Assembly (NCBI GenBank): GCA_949126835.1
Contig: OX421495.1
Location: 5,534,011 to 5,598,010 of the forward strand
DNA: 64,000 nucleotides
Source: Anisus vortex
Taxonomy: Eukaryota; Mollusca; Gastropoda; Planorbidae
Reading direction: 5' to 3'
Positions 13,101 to 27,000 of this stretch are shown here, in pieces. Under the pieces are notes generated by a model, which did not search any database, was not told the DNA's origin, and worked only from the letters and a program-made list of their open reading frames with translations. The translations under genes and the position numbers were made by a program. Positions within the stretch are counted from its first letter, which is position 1. Every line of letters begins with the position of its first letter.

Positions 13101-16100
13101 TTACCGGGTAGTTCTGTTTTAATATTTTAAATAGCGTCAAGTCTATTGTGATATGTTCAATCTTAAAACTTACATGCATTCCTTCCGTAATTTAAAAGTG
13201 TAATTTAAAACCAACCTGGAGTATATGGAATATATAGAGAACACTGCCAGGGCCAATACAAATGGTGAGATGTCTGTTATGATATGGTTATAATAGGCTC
13301 TGAAACATACATGCATAATACATTACAGTCTATAGTGTGGAGTTTTGTCTATTGGACTAAAGAGTTTAGTTTACTTATATAAAATTACAGATATAGAGAC
13401 TAGATAAACAGTGGCTTTGTACTCACATCAGACCAGAAAGAAATCCTTGACCAGTGTGACCATTTAACTGAAAACGAATTCCCATAAATAATGTTAAACA
13501 AAAAGCTAAAAAAATCATAAAAATAATCCTAACTTTGCTGCATTTAGTGAATAGAATTATTTTTGTGTTTTATCAAAATTGTGCCACTAAATGTTATCCA
13601 GTACATATTTTTAACAATGAAATAAATGAAATGAGGAAGGCAACCTTTTGCTAATAGTGTGCCAAACTCTGATTTGTAAATTATTCAGCGTGCCAACAAC
13701 CTGAAAGTCAACCTGATCTACGATATTTTAATTTTTTTTTTGTTATAAGACAATTTATTACGCTTCGTAGCAACACCAAGGCCAAAAGCAAAGGTCTTTA
13801 TACAAAAATATAGTTGTTATTTATTTAATTAAAAATATTAAAGTTTTTTTTGTTTTATCAAATATTATAATCATAATTGAACTTTCACATTAATGGTTAA
13901 TGTCTAAAAATGTAATATAATTGATTCTTGAACCTACTAAATATTAATTATATTTTAATCTCAGACTAACTGATATTTTTTGTAATATTTTAGAATAAAA
14001 TGACAGCAAAGAACATCTCAAATAATGGAATTGATGCATTATAATCATACAAAGTCGGTAGCTAAAGTAATGCTCACAAACGTACATATAAATTCTTCAC
14101 TTCTATGATATTTATATCATTTTTAACTATCTTTTTTTAAATAGTTTTAATATTTTGAAGCTATAATTGTAAGCTACTAATTTTGTTAACAAATGAAAAA
14201 TAATAACAATTTTGAAATATTAACTCAAATAAAAACAGGTTAATTATCTCCCTTTAATTAAATTAAATTTTCCAAGTTTGATTCTATATTAGTGATGCCA
14301 ACCAAATATGTTATGTTTTGTAATATAACTAATATTACTTATTAATTGTTATTTTTTTAAGTACCGGTATAAATCTAGCATTATATTTTTTAATTAAATT
14401 TTTTTTTAAATTAATAATTACAACAATGACATAATATAATGCTAGTATATAAGTTTCTTATATTTATTAAAATAATAAAACAAATATTTTTTTTTTAGAA
14501 TAAATTATATTTATGCTTAATTAAAGAAGACGAGCATAAAAACTCTTTTGCATGTAGCCTAATAAGTCTGTATCAATTATTGAGCACCTTGTCCTCGAAT
14601 GCTCTTCACTGGTTGTTCAATGTCAAATAAATATTTAGTTACTTCTGAGTGGTCAAGTGACAACTTTCATGTGCTACAAAAATCTGTTCACAGGTATAAA
14701 TTGAACCAAAGGCTGAAAGTAGAGTGAATGCCTAGCAATTGACAATGGTAGATGACTTTCCTAAGCAGCTTCCTTATAGATTTTTTTTTGCAAATTGGTA
14801 CATTTTGACGCCTAATTTTGGATGTTTAAAATTCCCATTGCTGCATTTTAAAATAGTCACTACATTACTATACAAAAAAAGGTTTCAGATCTAAGAAGTA
14901 GTATAATAAATCCAGTCAGTCTTGATGTGATATAAAAACATGAGTTCATACATTTGATAGTGTCTTGCATTTGTTTAGAAAACTCGGCATTGAGTGCTTC
15001 AATGTAATCTGAAAAAATCCCATCTATCTATCTTAATTTGCCTTATATAAGTGAAAAAGTTCAAATGTTTTGAAATTGATTTCACTGTAAGATGTGTCCA
15101 GTTTCAATGCAAATTCTTTTCAGCAAGTTCAACTCATTTAAATGTGCTGCTAAGTCATTCAATACCGGAACATTAAAAAAAATCTATATCATTAATTGCC
15201 TCCAGACATGAAAGGAATCTATCCAAAACTTAACCCTTACAGTCCCGGTCGCGTATTATTTCCTCCATCTATTTCTTTCCCTCAGTCCCAGACACTTATA
15301 TTTCCCTCCAAAAAAGAAATCCCATCAGTCCCGGCCACGTATATTTTCCTCAAGGAAGGGTGTCTAATTAAAGAACAAAATAAAGGATCTGAAATTTCAC
15401 CATAGTCTCGGGCAGAATATTTATTCGATAGCTGAATAGTTTAATTGTATTCTGCTTTTTAAATTATGAAAATTATCCAATTATTTAGTTTTTTTTTTTG
15501 TGAAAATGAATGTGTGGTCCTAATAGACGCTACCAAATTACCTTCCGTTATTATGGCGGTACATGTTCATGTGACTTTTTCTTATGGATTATTATTACGA
15601 ATGAATACAATTACTTTATGAATAGGTTATTCTAATAAAGTTTTATGGTTCTAGCAATTTACTCTCTTCGTGTTATCAATTTTTACCAACAAAAAAGTAA
15701 ACAAAATAATTTCGGAACCCTATCGATGTCTCAGCCATTCTGAAATAATGTCTGAGATGGAGGGAATAATTAGTAAAATAATGGCTGGGACTGAAGGTAT
15801 ACATTGCAAATAAGTAGGTGGGTACTTTAAGGGTTAATCTCGACTAAGGTAAAGAACAATGAGTACTTTAACAGCAGTACTTTTTATTCCTTATCAGCTG
15901 GGTTTTAGTTAATTAAAATTTGGCTTAAAAAACTGGGCAGGAAATAAACTGTATAAAAATTATTTTTTTTTCTTGTAACATGCATAGGTTGTAGTAAAAA
16001 CAGTAAAGGACAACATGAAGCTAAGTGGAAGATACACTCCTATTAATAACCTCTGTTGATTCGGATGACTCTCAGGAATGTTGTTCACTACTGTCACAGA

Positions 16101-19100
16101 TTACATGACATGGACAAACTTTGAAATTTCCCTGTTACTTTTTCTTTTTAATAATAATAATAATAATAATGACATTTGTATAGCGCTGCCAACAAACATA
16201 TTGTAAGCTCAGAGCGCATTTAACATAACAATTAAAGAACACAGGTACAATCTATAGGCCAAGAGATAAGAAAAACAACTAAATGATGATTCAAAACATT
16301 ACAAACATAGAACAAATCAAACAACTAAAACAAAAAAGCATTTTCTTTATATGTTGTGTATGAAACATTAGTACAATGTTTTTTATCATAATGTAAAAAA
16401 CATTTAAATAACAAACCACACTAACAAGATAGACTAAGCTCATTAGCCGCAGTATCGATCAATAGATTTTTGTTCAGCCATTATCTCACCAAGTCCCAAG
16501 TTCCATATTCTATGCGCAGCAAGTGAGTCAGGAATCCCTGGATGGTCTGAGAGTTTCCCCACGTCCACCTGGCCATGTGAAGCCAGGAGGACACTGGCAG
16601 GTAAATGTACGGGGACAAGCCCAGCAGGAAAAGTAAAGTCTGTTTCTGTAACAACTTGGCACTCAGCAGCTGGAAGCAAATTTTATCAACAACAAAAAAA
16701 ATCATAAAATATACCATGGCAACTTAACAAGGGGCAATGCTAAATATTAAATATGCCACCTATAACATAGAGGCAGCCTTTGGGGGTTGGAGTAGACACA
16801 ACTGCCCCATGTCCAGCACCAGTAAGGGCCCCCTCCTCCCTGATATGAGATTCAATTGACTCCAGCAAAAATTAATATTATCTAGTTTGTAAATTTTTGT
16901 TAGCACAAATTTTCTGATTCATCAATTAAGATAGTTAAAGGCCACTAAATCAATAGAAGAACAATTATCAATTACAATATATAGTTTAATCTAGAATAGA
17001 AGGCATAAAGCATTATAAGCAGACAAGTCTGTGAGTGTTGGCTTACGTAATATAGCCTGTTTGTACAGTACATAACACAGAGATTGTGGCCCCCGCATAG
17101 GACACTGGGTTTAGGGCATTTTAGGCTCCCATATAAGATTTGCTCAAGGCACTGCTTATAACACTCGACCCAGGTCCCCCACACTGCTTTACTGCTTAAA
17201 AGCCCCATCTCTATTACTGATTTGGGAGACACAAGCATTCCCTGAGCCAATCAACACTCCTGATACAGAATCTGCCAATACCCTGCCGAGTACAATCTCA
17301 TGTTGGCAGACTTGGTATGGAGGAAGAAGGAAACTGTTCGTTCATTTGTTCTTTAAGAACTTGTTCTTGCACTGAACTCTTCTTGCATGCTCATTATTTT
17401 GTTTCAATTCAAGTTTTTTTAAATGTTTTATTAAAGTTATATTTATATTACTGTATTTAAACATTTTAGGCTAGAAAAGTCTCATTTACAAAATACAAAT
17501 ATAGGTATATATGTATGCATATGTAAATATATGTATATGTGCCCTGAGCTTACATTATGTTTGTTGGCAGCGCTATACAAATATTATTATTATTTATTAT
17601 TCTCAATACTGTTAAATATGGAAAATTGTAGAACATATCTTGCATTGCTATTAAGTATCAAATCTGTAAAGAGCAAACCACAAAATTGTGAGGAATTACT
17701 GTCTATCATATATATATATATCATTTTTACTTCCTTTCTTTTAACTCGTACTGTCTGCTTGGATGCTTGAAAAACTTTGCATCCATTTTTCGACCACTTC
17801 CCGTCGTCTAATCGAGCTGAAACTTGGGTAGCAGACTTGTCCAGACTAACAATACATTCTATCAAATTTTCAGCATCGTAGCCTTTAGAATAGTCACTAA
17901 TACCTTCGAACAATTTGCGAATCGAGGAACATATTATACGGAAAAACATGGCTGCCTTTGACGGAAGTAACTAAAGTTTTCGGATATGTTCGTTTTTACA
18001 AAAAAGTACGAATAAAAACGATACAATGTAGCAGAAACAAAGCGAGTTATCTTTTTATGTTTTTTGCGAGCCAAAGCTATATAAAAAAAAGGATGCGCAA
18101 AAGCAAAGCCACGATCGTGGCTTCATGCATTAAGAAAAAAATGCGCAATCGTTATAAATAGATATGTATTTGCCGACATTACGATTCGAAATTTTAGTTT
18201 TGTAGTGAAGTGGAAATGGTAAACTTTGTTTACAAAGAAAGGGAGTATAATAAAAACTGTTTTTATGGTTTTCTTGTTTGTTTTTCAGTATTAGATTTGT
18301 AGGTTGTTTTTTTCCAAGCACTACATGTTGTACCTTAAGTTTCCAGAGAGTGTAAAAGACCCACACTGTGATTGGAGGCATGAAGAGGGCACTGGTATGC
18401 TGATTGGTTAAGCACAAGCCACACAGAAAGGAGCCTATCAATGACACCTGCAATAACAAATACACCAAACATACTTTAGTTAAACATAGGTTCAACCATT
18501 GTATGCTGATTGGTTAAACACAAGCCACACAGAAAGGAACCTATCAATGACACCTGCAATAACAAATACACCAAACATACTTTAGTTAAACCTAGATTTA
18601 ACCACATATGCTGATTGGTTAAACACAAGCCACACAGAAAGGAACCTATCAATGACACCTACAGTAACAAATAAACCAAACATACTTTAGTTAAACCTAG
18701 ATTCAACCATGTATGCTGATTGGTTAAACACAAGCCACACAGATAGGAGCCTATCAATGACACCTGCAATAACAAATACACCAAACATACTTTAGTTAAA
18801 CCTAGATTTAACCACATATGGTTAAACACAAGCCACACATAAAGGAACCTATCAATGACACCTGCAGTAACAAATAAACCAAACATACTTATATTAAAAT
18901 TCAGTTCAACCATGTCATAGCTAGAGAGCCTAGTGAAACATATTATTTTCTTAACTTACCTTATCTGTTTCAAATTTTTTTTTTAATTGAGTACATATCT
19001 ATTGATCATAGGACTGAAGAAGCAGCTTTCACCAGTCTCTTTTTTACGTCATACAAGGGGGTGTATGGCCAGCACAATCCTCAGCCGCCTTTACCCCAAC

Positions 19101-21046
19101 TAATGTCAGGTACCCATAAGAGCTGGGTAGACTCAGGGACACTCTCGAGTCCCATGAAAAAACCGTAGCCTTCACCAGGTTTCAAGCCCAGGACCTTCGG
19201 TACGCTCAGCCACAATACCCTCTATCATCATTTGGTCCGAAGGATACTTTTTTTTTAGATATCTATGTCTTTAAGATCTGTTTATATTTAGTTATAGTAG
19301 TTATTGCAAAAAAAAAAATGTTATGTCTATAGTAACTTTGTATCTCAATATTAACTGTTAAACTGTATATTAAACTTCATCTCTATATTACATTTTTGTC
19401 TATTTATTAACATTACACATGACCAAAAAGTTTGATTCATGTTGTTTTTTTCCCTCTGGTTTTATACTGACATAAGTGTAACCCTTGACCCTTACTTTCA
19501 CTGACGCCTCTTTGCTACATGAATCAAACACAACGGCCGCCAATATCAAGCTGGACAGAAGGAGGTTGTTGAGGCTAAACACTTCCGCAGCAAGTGACCA
19601 GTGGCACACAAGAGGAGAGAAGCTAAATATGGCTGAAGCAAACAGAGCCGCCCCATGAAATAAAGTTAGCCTGCAACAAAGAAGAAGAAGAAAAAATCAA
19701 ATCAATTTTCGCTCCCATAATATTCTGAGTATTCTTCTAAAATTTACAACCGCAATTAGCATACACTTAAATATATTAATAAAAATTTTTTATTATTAAA
19801 ATTATTTTTTTTATATTATGTGTCATAAGGGGTATTGTTGAGGGTGTGGGGTTGTGGATTACTGGGGTTAGTGGTGGCTGGTTGTCGTAGGGATATGTGG
19901 CAGCAATGCTGTAATCGCTCTGGAATAATGATTATGTCTCTCCTGGCTCGTTAGATGGTATAACGTACACAACAGACAGTTCTAAGTGGTATACAAGCAA
20001 GGCTCTGGTTACGGTTATGGTGTTTGTTTTCATTCAATAGTCCCACGGTGAAATATACATGAATTGACACAGGAATAGCTAGCATTTAGCATATGGTAAT
20101 GTCGTGTACTCTATCATTAAGGTACGCGGCTACACTAGGGAAAATCTATTACTAGTCGAATGTGAAATATACATGAATTGACACAGGAATAGCTAACACT
20201 TAGTGTATGGTAATGTCGTGTACTCTATCGTTAACGTACGCAGCTACACTAGGGAAAATCTATTACTAGTCGAAAGTACAAGTGTTTTCAGGCTGATGGC
20301 CAAACCAAGACTGACGCTAAGACTCTCAGTTTTTGCGCGCTCGCGTCCTAGTCTTCAAATCACGTGATCTACCTCAATTTGGTTGGCTAATTGCATTAAT
20401 TTAGATTTAGATAGGATTACGATTGGCCAGTTCGAAGATAGTTCTGTATAAAGGGATGACTCACTGGAGGGAGAAAGGGGGGGGTGTTTAGGCGGGGTGG
20501 GGGGGAATTAGATAAACGTAATTAATACAGTCAACAAGCTGGGTAGTAGGGGGAACAAGGGATAGGGGAATGATTCATCTTCCCTTCAAGGGGACTTAAT
20601 ATTAAGGTGTAAAGTGGTCAGTCGTCCGACTTCCCCGAGAATGTTATGCATGTGTGAAAGGATTAACTGGTCAATTCCTCAAGAGCGAGCATCTCAAAGA
20701 GATTAGCTAACTTGCCGCTGATTACTAGTGAGTTGGGTATGTGGAGGGGAGATAAGTGGTGGCGGGAAGAGCGTGGGAAGGGGGTGCAGGTGGGGATTAG
20801 CAGGGCGTCGGGTATTTAGGCCAACGAAGTAATGCCTAGTTCATATACATTAAAATAGCAACATGAATTAATACAAAGACATAATAATAATAATATAAAC
20901 ATTAAGGAATTCACATATCTGACACACATACTCATTCATTCAAGGTTGAGTACCATTTCCGTAGCATTAGTTAGTAAACTCTTGGGAAATAATAGACTGT
21001 AGTGAAGGTTGGGGAGAGGTGTTGAAAGGTGGCTAGAGAGTTACAG

Positions 21047-21078
<32 letters not shown>

Positions 21079-24000
21079 TAATGACGTCAGACTACTTTCC
21101 TCCTTTCTATCCTAACTTACGCTAAATCTATGATCTTACTTTCTACACTACTAACTATCTACATGTGCTAATAAGTCAAGGTTGCGTCCAGAACCGTGAC
21201 ATTATGTATATTGTTAAATGAGAAATAAATAATTATTCATTGGGTTATACTTTCGATGAAGCTAATTTTAGTAAAGTGTAATTATATTGAATAACGGCAT
21301 ACATTTTTGTTTGTATATTAACATTTTAAAACTGTTAACAAGTTGGCCCAGGATCGGGATACCTGGAGAATTCTTGTTGGCAGCCTATGTCCCAGGTAGG
21401 GCGAAAGGCATAAGTAAGTAAGTAACAAGTTAAGTTAATCTCACTTCCTTTATGTGCATTTTTCTGCACAAATCAACAAAGCATATTAAGTTAGAAGAGA
21501 TATTATTTCTTGCAAAGCTTTGAGTGATTAAGCTATTTGATGCACACACAAATAATAGTTTGTTCAGCTAGCTGAAAGCATGAATTTATTCATTAAAATA
21601 CACAGATGAGAACTGCAAGCTTTCAGAATTTGGGTCAGGTTTATAATGTAATAAACAACATATCCTTGAGCTTACCTGTGCACCAACACATATAAAACTG
21701 CAGAGCTGCAGGCAGCGCAGAGTGCAGACAGCAGATTGACCTTCCAGGCCACTGAGGAGCCCGGGACGATAGTGATGAACAATTTAGCCAGAAGAGTGAA
21801 CAGAGGATAACCTGGTGGGTGAGCAACCTGAAACAAAGATTCAAGAGGGTAACATGGTGGGTGAGCAACCTGAAACAAAGATTCAAGTGGATAACATCGT
21901 GGGTGAGCAACCTGAAACAAAGATTCAAGTGGATAACATCGTGGGTGAGCAACCTGAAACAAAGATTCAATTGGATAACATGGTGGGTGAGCGACCTGAA
22001 ACAAAGATTCAAGTGGATAACATCGTGGGTGAGCGACCTGAAACAAAGATTTAAGAGGATAACCTGGTGGGTGAGCAACCTGAAACAAAGATTCAAGAGG
22101 ATAACATGGTGGGTGAGCAACCTGAAACAAAGATTCAAGAGGATAACATGGTGGGTGAGCAACCTGAAACAAAGATTCAATTGGATAACATGGTGGGTGA
22201 GCAACCTGAAACAAAGATTCAAGTGGATAACATGGTGGGTGAGCAACCTGAAACAAAGATTCAAGAGGATAACATGGTGGGTGAGCAGCCTGAAACAAAG
22301 ATTCAATTGGATAACCTGGTGGGTGAGCAACCTGAAACAAAGATTCAATTGGATAACCTGGTGGGTGAGCAACCTGAAACAAAGATTCAAGAGGATAACA
22401 TGGTGGGTGAGCAACCTGAAACAAAGATTCAAGAGGATAACATGGTGGGTGAGCAACCTGAAACAAAGATTCAAGTGGATAACATGGTGGGTGAGCAACC
22501 TGAAACAAAGATTCAATTGGATAACATGGTGGGTGAGCAACCTGAAACAAAGATTCAAGTGGATAACATGGTGGGTGAGCAACCTGAAACAAAGATTCAA
22601 TTGGATAACATGGTGGGTGAGCAGCCTGAAACAAAGATTCAAGTGGATAACCTGGTGGGTGAGCAGCCTGAAACAAAGATTCAATTGGATAACATGGTGG
22701 GTGAGCAGCCTGAAACAAAGATTCAAGAGGATAACATGGTGGGTGAGCAACCTGAAACAAAGATTCAAGTGGATAACATGGTGGGTGAGCAACCTGAAAC
22801 AAAGATTCAATTGGATAACATGGTGGGTGAGCAGCCTGAAACAAAGATTCAATTGGATAACATGGTGGGTGAGCAACCTGAAACAAAGATTCAAGTGGAT
22901 AACATGGTGGGTGAGCAACCTGAAACAAAGATTCAAGAGGATAACCTGGTGGGTGAGCAGCCTGAAACAAAGATTCAATTGGATAACATGGTGGGTGAGC
23001 AACCTGAAACAAAGATTCAAGTGGATAACATGGTGGGTGAGCAGCCTGAAACAAAGATTCAATTGGATAACATGGTGGGTGAGCAACCTGAAACAAAGAT
23101 TCAAGTGGATAACATGGTGGGTGAGCAACCTGAAACAAAGATTCAAGTGGATAACATGGTGGGTGAGCAGCCTGAAACAAAGATTCAATTGGATAACATG
23201 GTGGGTGAGCAACCTGAAACAAAGATTCAAGTGGATAACATCGTGGGTGAGCGACCTGAAACAAAGATTCAAGAGGATAACCTGGTGGGTGAGCAACCTG
23301 AAACAAAGACTCAAGAGGATAACATGGTGGGTGAGCAACCTGAAACAAAGATTCAATTGGATAACATGGTGGGTGAGCAGCCTGAAACAAAGATTCAATT
23401 GGATAACATGGTGGGTGAGCAACCTGAAACAAAGATTCAATTGGATAACCTGGTGGGTGAGCAACCTGAAACAAAGATTCAAGAGGATAACATGGTGGGT
23501 GAGCAACCTGAAACAAAGATTCAAGAGGATAACATGGTGGGTGAGCAACCTGAAACAAAGATTCAATTGGATAACATGGTGGGTGAGCAACCTGAAACAA
23601 AGATTCAAGTGGATAACATGGTGGGTGAGCAACCTGAAACAAAGATTCAAGAGGATAACATGGTGGGTGAGCAGCCTGAAACAAAGATTCAATTGGATAA
23701 CCTGGTGGGTGAGCAACCTGAAACAAAGATTCAATTGGATAACCTGGTGGGTGAGCAACCTGAAACAAAGATTCAAGAGGATAACATGGTGGGTGAGCAA
23801 CCTGAAACAAAGATTCAATTGGATAACATGGTGGGTGAGCAACCTGAAACAAAGATTCAAGAGGATAACATGGTGGGTGAGCAACCTGAAACAAAGATTC
23901 AAGAGGATAACCTGGTGGGTGAGCAACCTGAAACAAAGATTCAATTGGATAACATGGTGGGTGAGCAACCTGAAACAAAGATTCAATTGGATAACATGGT

Positions 24001-27000
24001 GGGTGAGCAACCTGAAACAAAGATTCAAGTGGATAACATGGTGGGTGAGCAGCCTGAAACAAAGATTCAATTGGATAACATGGTGGGTGAGCAACCTGAA
24101 ACAAAGATTCAAGTGGATAACATGGTGGGTGAGCAACCTGAAACAAAGATTCAAGAGGATAACATGGTGGGTGAGCAACCTGAAACAAAGATTCAATTGG
24201 ATAACATGGTGGGTGAGCAACCTGAAACAAAGATTCAAGTGGATAACATGGTGGGTGAGCAACCTGAAACAAAGATTCAAGAGGATAACATGGTGGGTGA
24301 GCAGCCTGAAACAAAGATTCAATTGGATAACCTGGTGGGTGAGCAACCTGAAACAAAGATTCAATTGGATAACCTGGTGGGTGAGCAACCTGAAACAAAG
24401 ATTCAAGAGGATAACATGGTGGGTGAGCAACCTGAAACAAAGATTCAAGAGGATAACATGGTGGGTGAGCAACCTGAAACAAAGATTCAATTGGATAACA
24501 TGGTGGGTGAGCAACCTGAAACAAAGATTCAAGAGGATAACATGGTGGGTGAGCAACCTGAAACAAAGATTCAAGAGGATAACCTGGTGGGTGTGCAACC
24601 TGAAACAAAGATTCAATTGGATAACATGGTGGGTGAGCAACCTGAAACAAAGATTCAATTGGATAACATGGTGGGTGAGCAACCTGAAACAAAGATTCAA
24701 GTGGATAACATGGTGGGTGAGCAACCTGAAACAAAGATTCAATTGGATAACATGGTGGGTGAGCAACCTGAAACAAAGATTCAATTGGATAACATGGTGG
24801 GTGAGCAACCTGAAACAAAGATTCAATTGGATAACATGGTGGGTGAGCAACCTGAAACAAAGATTCAATTGGATAACATGGTGGGTGAGCAACCTGAAAC
24901 AAAGATTCAAGTGGATAACATGGTGGGTGAGCAACCTGAAACAAAGATTCAAGAGGATAACCTGGTGGGTGAGCAGCCTGAAACAAAGATTCAATTGGAT
25001 AACATGGTGGGTGAGCAACCTGAAACAAAGATTCAAGAGGATAACCTGGTGGGTGAGCAGCCTGAAACAAAGATTCAATTGGATAACATGGTGGGTGAGC
25101 AACCTGAAACAAAGATTCAAGTGGATAACATGGTGGGTGAGCAGCCTGAAACAAAGATTCAATTGGATAACATGGTGGGTGAGCAACCTGAAACAAAGAT
25201 TCAAGTGGATAACATGGTGGGTGAGCAACCTGAAACAAAGATTCAAGTGGATAACATGGTGGGTGAGCAGCCTGAAACAAAGATTCAATTGGATAACATG
25301 GTGGGTGAGCAACCTGAAACAAAGATTCAAGTGGATAACATCGTGGGTGAGCGACCTGAAACAAAGATTCAAGAGGATAACCTGGTGGGTGAGCAACCTG
25401 AAACAAAGACTCAAGAGGATAACATGGTGGGTGAGCAACCTGAAACAAAGATTCAATTGGATAACATGGTGGGTGAGCAGCCTGAAACAAAGATTCAATT
25501 GGATAACATGGTGGGTGAGCAACCTGAAACAAAGATTCAATTGGATAACCTGGTGGGTGAGCAACCTGAAACAAAGATTCAAGAGGATAACATGGTGGGT
25601 GAGCAACCTGAAACAAAGATTCAAGAGGATAACATGGTGGGTGAGCAACCTGAAACAAAGATTCAATTGGATAACATGGTGGGTGAGCAACCTGAAACAA
25701 AGATTCAAGTGGATAACATGGTGGGTGAGCAACCTGAAACAAAGATTCAATTGGATAACATGGTGGGTGAGCAACCTGAAACAAAGATTCAAGTGGATAA
25801 CATGGTGGGTGAGCAACCTGAAACAAAGATTCAATTGGATAACCTGGTGGGTGAGCAACCTGAAACAAAGATTCAAGAGGATAACATGGTGGGTGAGCAA
25901 CCTGAAACAAAGATTCAATTGGATAACATGGTGGGTGAGCAACCTGAAACAAAGATTCAAGAGGATAACATGGTGGGTGAGCAACCTGAAACAAAGATTC
26001 AAGAGGATAACCTGGTGGGTGAGCAACCTGAAACAAAGATTCAATTGGATAACATGGTGGGTGAGCAACCTGAAACAAAGATTCAATTGGATAACATGGT
26101 GGGTGAGCAACCTGAAACAAAGATTCAAGTGGATAACATGGTGGGTGAGCAGCCTGAAACAAAGATTCAATTGGATAACATGGTGGGTGAGCAACCTGAA
26201 ACAAAGATTCAAGTGGATAACATGGTGGGTGAGCAACCTGAAACAAAGATTCAAGAGGATAACCTGGTGGGTGAGCAGCCTGAAACAAAGATTCAATTGG
26301 ATAACATGGTGGGTGAGCAACCTGAAACAAAGATTCAAGTGGATAACATGGTGGGTGAGCAACCTGAAACAAAGATTCAATTGGATAACATGGTGGGTGA
26401 GCAACCTGAAACAAAGATTCAAGTGGATAACATGGTGGGTGAGCAACCTGAAACAAAGATTCAATTGGATAACATGGTGGGTGAGCAGCCTGAAACAAAG
26501 ATTCAAGTGGATAACCTGGTGGGTGAGCAGCCTGAAACAAAGATTCAATTGGATAACATGGTGGGTGAGCAGCCTGAAACAAAGATTCAAGAGGATAACA
26601 TGGTGGGTGAGCAACCTGAAACAAAGATTCAAGTGGATAACATGGTGGGTGAGCAGCCTGAAACAAAGATTCAAGTGGATAACCTGGTGGGTGAGCAGTC
26701 TGAAACAAAGATTCAAGTGGATAACATGGTGGGTGAGCAACCTGAAACAAAGATTCAAGTGGATAACATGGTGGGTGAGCAACCTGAAACAAAGATTCAA
26801 TTGGATAACATGGTGGGTGAGCAACCTGAAACAAAGATTCAAGTGGATAACATGGTGGGTGAGCAACCTGAAACAAAGATTCAATTGGATAACATGGTGG
26901 GTGAGCAGCCTGAAACAAAGATTCAATTGGATAACATGGTGGGTGAGCAACCTGAAACAAAGATTCAAGAGGATAACATGGTGGGTGAGCAACCTGAAAC

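Larger units (their letters stand above)
19821..21201. mobile_element. Solo LTR, 1,381 bp, with 5-bp target duplication
   Basis: Begins TGTCATAAGG and ends CCGTGACA, so it has TG...CA ends and a short TGTCA/TGACA inverted repeat. It is flanked by TTATG at 19816-19820 and TTATG at 21202-21206. The interior is much more GC-rich than its surroundings, with G-rich runs near 20480. It has a TATA-like CTGTATAAAGGG near 20446, an internal 114-bp tandem duplication and a (GA)n tract near 21055. No internal retroelement coding region is present, as expected after recombination between two LTRs. Lies in TMEM260 intron 2. Gypsy or BEL/Pao class would fit; orientation was not determined. Confidence 0.8.

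Noticed and set aside
15196..15405. 69-codon open frame
   Set aside because: Lies inside the piggyBac-like element, with no similarity to a transposase.
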